A DNA stretch of 64,000 nucleotides from Strigamia acuminata (lineage: Eukaryota > Arthropoda > Chilopoda > Geophilomorpha > Linotaeniidae), in contig OX442319.1 of assembly GCA_949358305.1 (NCBI GenBank), positions 11,470,001-11,534,000 of the forward strand, read 5' to 3'. How positions within the stretch are numbered: position 1 is the first letter of the stretch; each line of letters opens with the position of its first letter. Below are positions 58,701 to 64,000 of this stretch, piece after piece. The notes under the pieces are model-generated. The model saw only the letters and a list, made by a program, of their open reading frames with translations. It did not search any database and was not told the DNA's origin. The translations under genes and the position numbers were made by a program.

Positions 58701-59776
58701 GTCGAGCCAGGGCAAGGTCTGCGGTTTGGTGGCCAGGGATCTCTAGGGACGTTGAAAAACGCATTTCCACGTGTACGGAATGCATCAAAGAGTCCACAAA
58801 TCCTCACGAACCACTCATGCCAGCGGAATTCCCGAAACGGCCATGGCAAAAAGTTGGCATGGATCTTTTCTATTTGGATCGTCAGTGGTATTTGCTCGTT
58901 GAAGATTACTACTCGCGGTATCCAGAAGTCAAGACGCTGACGTCGCTCAAGGAAAGCGAAGTGATTCTGTTCCTAAAATCGATATTTTCGCGACACGGTA
59001 CACCACAAGAGGTGGTCAGCGATAATGGAACGCAATTTGGAACTCTATTAAAATCGGAGTTTTCCATATTCGCGGCGGACTGGAAATTTATCCACACTAC
59101 ATCGAGTCCGAAATATCCTCAGAGTAACGGGTTCGCAGAAGCCGGGGTCAAAGTCATCAAGCGGATTTTGAAGAAATCTAGCGACGGCTTTAAAGCACTT
59201 CAAAGCTATCGTGCGACTCCACTGGCAAACGGATTCTCACCCGCGGAGCTGCTGATGGGGCGGAAAATCAGGACCGAAGTTCCGATCGCTGCAACCCAAT
59301 TGATGCCTAAGACTCCAGATGCGAAACTTCTTCGGGGGAAGGAGGAGAAGAGAATAGCAGACCAAAAGAGGAATTTCGATAAGCGACATCGAGCGAGGGA
59401 TCTTCCAGATCTACAACCAGGCGAGAGGGTTTGGATCATCGATTTGAGGCGATCGGGCGTCATCGAGAAGAAGGCGGGACGACCGCGCTCATACATTGTT
59501 AACACCGACAAGCGAACGGTGCAACGCAATCGATTCCACCTCATCCCACTGAAGGACGATTCGGACAAGCCGGACGACATCGATCCAGGGGACAGCCAAG
59601 CAGATGAGTCCAGTGAGGTCGAGGAACCACCAATGGATCAACAGGCACCAGCGACGGCCGAGATTCCAGTTCCGGTTCGACAATCACCAGAGACGAGGCG
59701 AACATCTCCAAGACCAATGGTTACGAGGAGCGGAAGAGCGGTCAACAAGCCAAGTCGGCTCATTGAAGAATGCTAA
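55757..59776 (+). CDS. Gag-Pol polyprotein of the gypsy element
   Basis: One uninterrupted frame of 1339 codons, so Gag and Pol are fused without frameshift. In order: Gag/capsid-like region to about residue 200; two zinc knuckles (CGRCGGGFHPMKDC near 238, CHKCNRKGHYARVC near 257); aspartic protease with DSGAET near 315; reverse transcriptase (LDANHGFWQ near 535, LPFGINAAPEFFQ, VDDILVYG near 597); RNase H (TADASSYGVGAV near 743); integrase with an HH-CC zinc region (HTGHLGITKC near 972, CTEC), then catalytic Asp in GMDLFY near 1034, Asp in SDNGTQFG near 1088 and Glu in NGFAEAG near 1127; and a basic tail. The residue two before the RT Asp pair is Asn, where Tyr or Phe is usual. Reading starts at the ATG at 55757, the first in frame. 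Confidence 0.95.
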   Translation: MAKVEHSICKPPDEFDFKNAADWPRWIARFELFRSMVDLDTQPGKKQVASLLYHMGDTANDIYTSFKLADPDKHDYAKVKAAFEAKFVTTTNVIYERAMFYNRQQKDGETMDEYITALHTAAKHCKFDALYDEFIRDKIVNGIRDKAMAKKLQLQSNLTLAKAIEMTKQSEQVNSQSKTLLEASSTNKSVDRVDSKKVQRSNFWKRKTERPDDSGKSSKPDGGPKTQPKNASKNSSNCGRCGGGFHPMKDCPATRLTCHKCNRKGHYARVCRSAAVQGVDEATDAYIESVNGVASRQGRWHVSVEIRNARITFKADSGAETTCIPEEVYMDYFSDRKLRKPELNLHNATKGKMETLGMLWEKIEYRGRSKLTAIYVVRGLMQPLLDGDTCEELDIIRRCGVDAVKTEKTPKMSFDPKTAYPKLFSGLGRVEIPYKIRLKPDASPYALMTPRRVPIPLLNEIKANLDKMVLLGVIERVEEPTDWCSGLVLAPKPDGSIRMCVDYVRLNRYVMRETHPMPVTENVLGRLGKAKYFSKLDANHGFWQCQLDAESRLLTTFITPFGRYMFKRLPFGINAAPEFFQKRMSEILEGLEGKQVNVDDILVYGDTIEEHDRRLRAVLQRLLEAGITLNVAKCEFGKTKIKFLGHIIDQAGVHVDDDRIVAIRKMGKPENVSELRSLLGSVNYLGRFIPNLATKAHPLNELLGGKNEFRWGTQQEAAFDAIKEELSKAPTLAWFDPTRETVITADASSYGVGAVLKQKQKDGKFRPIAYASKTLTKCQKNWAQIEKEGYALVWACERFKNFIIGIPVCLETDHKPLVPILMTKELDEITPKLQRMRLRLQRYCYTVKHIPGKELGAADVLSRRPLPDTEEDGDIEQRLEGCVTAYVQLITRHLQATDQRLGEIIDVQNRDPICIKLRQFSQHGWPVKDQLPQGLGDFWQYRDEIAIEEDLLMKGSRIVIPAELREFILDKIHTGHLGITKCRARARSAVWWPGISRDVEKRISTCTECIKESTNPHEPLMPAEFPKRPWQKVGMDLFYLDRQWYLLVEDYYSRYPEVKTLTSLKESEVILFLKSIFSRHGTPQEVVSDNGTQFGTLLKSEFSIFAADWKFIHTTSSPKYPQSNGFAEAGVKVIKRILKKSSDGFKALQSYRATPLANGFSPAELLMGRKIRTEVPIAATQLMPKTPDAKLLRGKEEKRIADQKRNFDKRHRARDLPDLQPGERVWIIDLRRSGVIEKKAGRPRSYIVNTDKRTVQRNRFHLIPLKDDSDKPDDIDPGDSQADESSEVEEPPMDQQAPATAEIPVPVRQSPETRRTSPRPMVTRSGRAVNKPSRLIEEC

Positions 59777-59829
59777 GAAGTCTTTTCGTTTGTTTCGTTC
59801 CAATTATAACTTTGTAACTGGGAGGGGGA

Positions 59830-59983
59830 TGTGTGATATGTTGTGTATTTATCACGCTAGATGGCGTTCTTGTATTATACTTATGTGTACCATTAAAAGG
59901 TGGCACTAGTTGTTGTTTTCTACACTGTAATGGCGTCCTCATGTTATTTCATCAGCCTCCAGATTTGAGCATCTAACAACACA
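59830..59983 (+). repeat. Right LTR of the gypsy element
   Basis: No difference from the left LTR found by eye over 154 bp. Confidence 0.93.
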
Positions 59984-60364
59984 TCACCAAATACAAACAA
60001 ATTTATTATGTCGGTCATTCGATAGGAACCACAATTCTGTTTGGTTTGCTGTCTTCCCAACCTGAATACAACGATATTGTAAGTTAAATAAGGTGCATCC
60101 AAAGTTTCTGTTTATACAGTAACTGGTACATACCGTATTTCTTTGATTGTAAGATGCACCCCGTTTTTAGGAATGTTTATTTGGGGACTGGGAACAAATT
60201 TAGTATTGGAAAGTCTGGACGGGTCAAGCCATGGGAACAAATTTAGTACTGGGAAATCTGGACAATTCGAGCCTTAGGAGCAAATTTATGCCGGAAACCT
60301 GGTTAAGTCAAGCCACGACAAAAGAAAAAAATTTTACGGCGTTGGACGAAGAATTCCTGGTTTA

Positions 60365-61480
60365 CGCCATTTTTCAAGTATTTACAGACTTTGATACCTT
60401 TAAAACGTAATAGAAATGCTTTGATTCGCGCACGAACGAGAAAGTGCGATGCATAGCATGGTAAACAATGTCTCAACACACCCACACGTAACGGCGCACT
60501 CACAAATCCATTAAATAAGCACTCAGAGCTCATCATGGTTACCCAACACGCCACTAGAGTGGATGGTGTCCCTCCCTCTGTCTGCCTGTTTAATCATCAC
60601 CTCGTTCATCTTTCGGTACGGGAGGACATCTGAGGTCTCTCGGGCCCAGTCCCACCACCAGTGCAGGCACAAGCGGTGCGACTGGGAGCGAGAGACCAGG
60701 CGGTGCCTGCAGTCGCGGCTAAAACCCCGGTTTGGTATCGTCTGTTCACCACAAACTGTGCCCAAATGGGCTCGCTGCACATTAGTCAGTCGAGAACAAT
60801 TTTACTTTATGGGCACCCTCTCAGATCACCTCCAAAATTTGGTTCTAGGGGTAACCAAGTGTGGGAAAACGAATGGCGTTTCAGGTTTTGGGGGCAAACG
60901 AAAACGGAAGTAGAAAACAGCAGTTTAATGACCAGCGATTAACATCAGATGTTTGCTTTCACATTTTTAAAATGTTAATTTGATTGTTAGCAGCCAGTTA
61001 TTTTCTCCACAGCATTGTTATGCACGTGCGCTCTGATTGTCAGCCATCTTTGTTTTTGCATCAGTTTTACACCTCTTTTCACGTAATTTCACTCAACGAT
61101 TCGTCCTTTTTCCATCATCCTCGCCCCTAAAAGAAGTGTCCATTTCATTCCTGGTTCGTACCTGGTTTGTGCTTTTTCTTTTCTTATTCAAGGGGGGGCT
61201 CTGCCCCCCCCTTGAACCCCCCCTTCCCGCCCCCAACCTTCCCCACCCCCTGTCGGCTAACACTGTGGACCAGCGACGACAGCAGCAGCAACAACAACAA
61301 TGGGCCATATGATTCCCAGCTTAACCTACAGCCATTAATCTCCTGATTTCCGCTTCCGTTTTCGTTTGCCCCCAAAACCGTCAATGCCATTCGATTCCCC
61401 ACCCTTGGTTATCCCTAGAACCAAATTTTGGAGATGATTTCCGAACTTTTCAAGTAATACAAAAAGCAGAAATTGAGTAT
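60365..61480. repeat. ZNF-unit upstream region, copy 7
   Basis: Begins CCATTTTTCAAGTATTTACA as in the other units and matches 21430-21880 to about 60790. It then has noncoding DNA with a C/G hairpin (61190-61225) and a GCAGCAGCAACAACAAC run near 61284. Phrases at 60810-60930 and 61340-61440 resemble 7400-7560 in part inversion, suggesting a worn inverted-repeat element. No gene seen. Confidence 0.5.
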
Positions 61481-61499
61481 TTTGAATTTAAGAATTATG

Positions 61500-62480
61500 A
61501 AGGAAGTGAATTTTTTTCATTTTTGTAAGCACGGTCAAATGTTTTTTCAATGTATCAGTTTAGTAACAGGAATAATCACTCAAATTACACTTGGGTGGGT
61601 CTCCTTAAATTCTCAATTTGAACAGAAGAATAGACATGGAATTGAGTTGTAACAATGCAAGAACACGGCAGCTTTTATTTTTTTTTTACAAGTTTTGGAA
61701 AGAAATAATAAATTGGAAATGAAATGAAGAAAATATACAGAAACGGCAGATTTTGTTTCATACAAGAAACATATTAAAACAAGTTTCAGTTTATTTAAAT
61801 TTGAGTTGAACACAAAATGCAATTTCAAATACAGAACTTTAAATGCATAAATAAGTAAATAAATGCAGAAAAAATAACACATATTCATGGTAAGCAGGAT
61901 TCCATTCAAATTCAAATTCAATATTTTCTACTGGGAAAATTTTTGACCCGGTTGAAAGGAATTCTGATAAAATATATTTTTGTAATAGTTATTTTTAAAA
62001 ATAAAATTGAAATGCACCAAAAATAAAATTGAAATGCACCAAAAATAAAATTGAAATGCACCAAAAATAAAATTGAAATGCACCAAAAATAAAATTGAAA
62101 TGCACCAAAAATAAAATTGAAATGCACCAAAAATAAAATTGAAATGCACCAAAAATAAAATTGAAATGCACCAAAAATAAAATTGAAATGCACCAAAAAT
62201 AAAATTGAAATGCACCAAAAATAAAATTGAAATGCACCAAAAATAAAATTGAAATACACCAATAAAAAACAGAAATTAAGTTATTAAACCATTTTGAATT
62301 TAAGAATACAGGAATATGTACGCAAATAGCACTTGAATTGTTTTCTCTCGTGCGGGTTAATAAATGTTTATCTACACAAATTTCAATTAGACTGCATTTT
62401 TTTCGGTATGAATTTTTAACTGAATTATCAAATTCTCATTTTGATTGCAAGGTAAAGCACTCGTTTTTCGTTTGCCGCTC
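61500..62480 (-). pseudogene. ZNF 3' block and decayed fingers, copy 7
   Basis: Ruined finger at 61510-61620, shared 3' block at 61660-61980, tandem repeat at 61997-62260, finger fragments at 62280-62480. Confidence 0.5.
61997..62260. repeat. 22-bp tandem repeat, about 12 units
   Basis: Unit AAAATAAAATTGAAATGCACCA, virtually free of variation. It expands a phrase that is single-copy in the other ZNF 3' blocks (AAAATTGAAATGCATTAATGC). Because 22 is not a multiple of three, long frames open in all three minus-strand phases. Confidence 0.97.
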
Positions 62481-62646
62481 GCCATAAAGAATTGGAAAGG
62501 AAAAGAGAAAAATATACAAACACAGAAGGTATCAGGTTTTGATTTGTGAATTAAACAAATTGAAGCAAAGTTTTGAGTTAAAAACAAAAACAAAATTTCA
62601 TTTGAAATAAAATTAGAATTACAGAATTCTGAACTTAATGTGATTT

Positions 62647-62751
62647 TTACTTTGTATGCTTTTTTAAATGTTTTTTAAAAGTCTCATTTCGACGACTAGA
62701 ATAATCACACAAATGGCACTTGAAAGGTTTTTCTCCAGTATGGGTTAATAA
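62647..62751 (-). pseudogene. ZNF copy 7, 3' stub
   Basis: Family stop at 62647, one finger and the start of the preceding linker, cut at 62751 by a hairpin-rich insertion. Confidence 0.75.
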
Positions 62752-63055
62752 GGGTTACAATAACTGGCGCGAAATGAATAGGCGCGGAAAAAAATTCCGC
62801 GCTTATTCATCCGCGCCTGTTCATTTCCCGCTTACTCATTTCGCGCCAATTCAATTGAGCATGCTTGATTTCCGCGCTTAGGCAATTTTTAAAATTGCCT
62901 AAGCGCGGAACGGTGTATTTATTTCATTTCGCGCTCAGGCAATTTTAGGAATTGCCTGAGCGCGGAATGGTGTATTTATTCCTTTCCGCGCTTATTCAGT
63001 TCGCACCAATTCAATTGGGCATGCTTTTTAAAATTGCCTAAGCGCGGAAGGGTGT
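62752..63055. mobile_element. Hairpin-rich repeat element
   Basis: Contains nested perfect hairpins, e.g. TTCCGCGCTTAGGCAATTTT with its complement at 62869-62910, and GCGCTCAGGCAATTTT with complement at 62931-62964, plus repeated TTCATTTCGCGCC words. Not coding. The ends are not clearly defined. Confidence 0.65.
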
Positions 63056-63310
63056 ATTTATTTTGTTCTTGCAATCGTTTCCTTGCCCGAAATTTCACTG
63101 TCCGTGCCGTCAATTCGTGCTCGTCTGCGGCGTCGAAAATCGACTGTTGCGTCGAGTATTTCTAACCTTCGCTGCTCCGTTCGCTCGCCGATACTTCACT
63201 GCAATACGAAGTACGCGAATCTGCTTTAACGTTTTAAACAGTTTACTATGCTTTTTAACAATTTTATTATTTTATTTTATTAGTTTATTATTTTATTAAA
63301 AAAAGGAAAC
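63056..63310. other. Noncoding, 3' side of the RING gene
   Basis: AT-rich near 63240-63300 with several possible minus-strand AATAAA signals, consistent with a 3' UTR. The plus-strand frame at 63063-63299 is not supported by any motif. Confidence 0.4.
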
Positions 63311-63725
63311 TTAATTGTAAAGAATATTGAAACGGTCAACTTCAGTTCGGCAAGCAGGACAGCGAGGAACAAATCCAACAATGTTACCTTCTCCTTCCAT
63401 TAATCGCTGAGTACAAGGAAGGCAACATTTATAATGCCCACACGGGAGAAATATTGTGCATTTAGGCGTCGTCACACAAATCATGCACATCGGATCGGGA
63501 ATGTCGTCTACAATTTGTGGTTGGAGTTGCGGTTCATCTTCCGCTTCGACGTTCGCTTCGACATCTGCTTCGACATCCGCTTCGACCTCCTCTTCAGCAA
63601 CGACAATTCTTGCAACATTTCTTGCAACATTTCTTGCTCGTTGATTCCTCCCTCGCTGTCTGACTAGGCGGGGTTGTCGACGACCTCCAAGACGATTTTC
63701 AAAATTTGGGGCCGCATGGACCAGA
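63311..63725 (-). CDS. RING-finger protein, 3' exon
   Basis: Minus-strand frame of 138 codons ending at the TAA at 63311-63313. It runs from an Arg-rich segment (PRLVRQRGRNQRAR), through an acidic repeat (VEADVEADVEANVEAE), to a C-terminal RING: CMIC, ten residues, CGH, then CC and C, and CPAC near the end. This C3HC4 arrangement at the very C-terminus is that of RING-HC E3 ubiquitin ligases. The exon probably starts at the acceptor CTCTAACAG/T (63726), because a stop lies just upstream in the same frame. Earlier exons must lie beyond 63726 or outside the window, so the start Met is unknown. Confidence 0.78.
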
Positions 63726-64000
63726 CTGTTAGAGTCAAGGAGGAGTCGTTTTCAAACAGGAACAAAATATAACGTTTTACTTTCAGGAATGGCGTACAAC
63801 GAATGGTCATGAAAACTTATAACATAACCACAAAGTTGCCGTAGCAACCAAACGACAATGCATGCGCAATATAAATCACGTTTTCCACAAATCCCCCTAT
63901 AGATTGTGCGTGCATAAATACAAACTAATTGGAACTTTAACTTAATAACGACAATAAAGCTAAATACAAATCAATTCGAATTTTAACTTAATAATTTTTA

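Larger units (their letters stand above)
55188..59983 (+). mobile_element. Gypsy-type LTR retrotransposon, full length
   Basis: 4796 bp bounded by two LTRs of 154 bp (55188-55341, 59830-59983) that I read as identical. Each begins TGTGTGATATG and ends AACAACACA. The 5-bp target duplication TCACC lies on both sides. A primer-binding site starting TGGTGGCAGCGG directly follows the left LTR, and a purine tract GGGAGGGGGA directly precedes the right one. No envelope frame. The leader (55342-55756) contains a 68-bp tandem duplication. A recent, possibly still competent copy. Confidence 0.96.
36325..60340. repeat. Satellite array of lipase-exon units
   Basis: Nine units counted from the landmark CTCGAGCAAGGGCC at 36469, 39033, 41692, 43715, 45557, 48348, 50190, 52891 and (variant CTCGAGCCAGGGCC) 55018. 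The left edge is a short satellite piece (36325-36440). The right edge fuses near 60365 to the upstream region of a ZNF unit. Each unit has a dead lipase exon, hAT-type sequence, usually a Harbinger-like element, and an inverted block of the 10-bp satellite. Long units also hold a 566-597 bp nested element. No working gene is seen other than the gypsy insertion. Confidence 0.93.
55018..60340. repeat. Array unit 9 (truncated, carries the gypsy element)
   Basis: Lipase pseudo-exon in two parts, 55125-55187 and 59989-60078, split by the retrotransposon. After it comes hAT-type sequence to about 60360, with no Harbinger-like element or satellite. Confidence 0.88.

Noticed and set aside
61918-62262. 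Minus-strand frames of 81-114 codons in all three phases
   Set aside because: Products of the 22-bp tandem repeat. Equal openness in three phases shows there is no coding selection.

Overview
This is nuclear DNA of an animal, most likely an invertebrate. Spliced genes have GT-AG introns, some only 50-60 bp, there are large C2H2 zinc-finger genes, and transposon relics are dense. The background is AT-rich. I cannot place the phylum from sequence alone; an arthropod is plausible but unproven.

Layout. (1) 0.2-1.7 kb, + strand: a complete four-exon MAD2 spindle-checkpoint gene. (2) 1.8-21.4 kb and again 60.4-62.75 kb: a minus-strand cluster of C2H2 zinc-finger (ZNF) genes and relics. Each unit has a noncoding 5' exon, a short intron, one coding exon and a decayed finger block downstream. 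Copies 1, 3 and 5 are open. Copy 2 is a frameshifted chimera, copy 4 has a nonsense codon and a lost zinc ligand, copy 6 is split by a 3-kb insertion, and copy 7 is a stub. Pieces of the MAD2 3' end were duplicated along with the cluster. (3) 21.4-26.8 kb: nested transposons, including a palindromic Tc1-like element that carries a hAT-like element and a solo LTR, and a tRNA-derived SINE cut by another element. (4) 26.8-31.0 kb, - strand: a 13-exon TRAF-like gene (zinc motif, coiled coil, MATH domain). (5) 31-36 kb: mobile-element palindromes, the start of an RS-rich protein, a nucleoside diphosphate kinase pseudogene and unassigned exon-like stretches. (6) 36.3-60.3 kb: a tandem array of 1.8-2.8 kb units. 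Each unit carries a dead exon of an acid-lipase-type gene, two kinds of transposon and an inverted block of a 10-bp-phased A-tract satellite. Part of the array has a higher-order period of 4,633 bp. A gypsy-type LTR retrotransposon with two identical 154-bp LTRs and one 1339-codon gag-pol frame sits inside the last lipase exon. (7) 63.3-63.7 kb, - strand: the 3' exon of a RING-finger gene.

How the parts relate. The window is a record of repeat-driven evolution. The ZNF cluster grew by unequal exchange: two 1.4-kb blocks 9,048 bp apart look identical, and one gene is a hybrid of two others. The same lipase-exon/satellite module that makes up the array also split ZNF copy 6, and that copy keeps an undamaged lipase reading frame. 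Presence or absence of elements between paralogues dates several insertions relative to the duplications. Genes that look functional are MAD2, ZNF copies 1, 3 and 5, the TRAF-like gene (one splice junction unresolved), the RING exon, and the open gypsy element.
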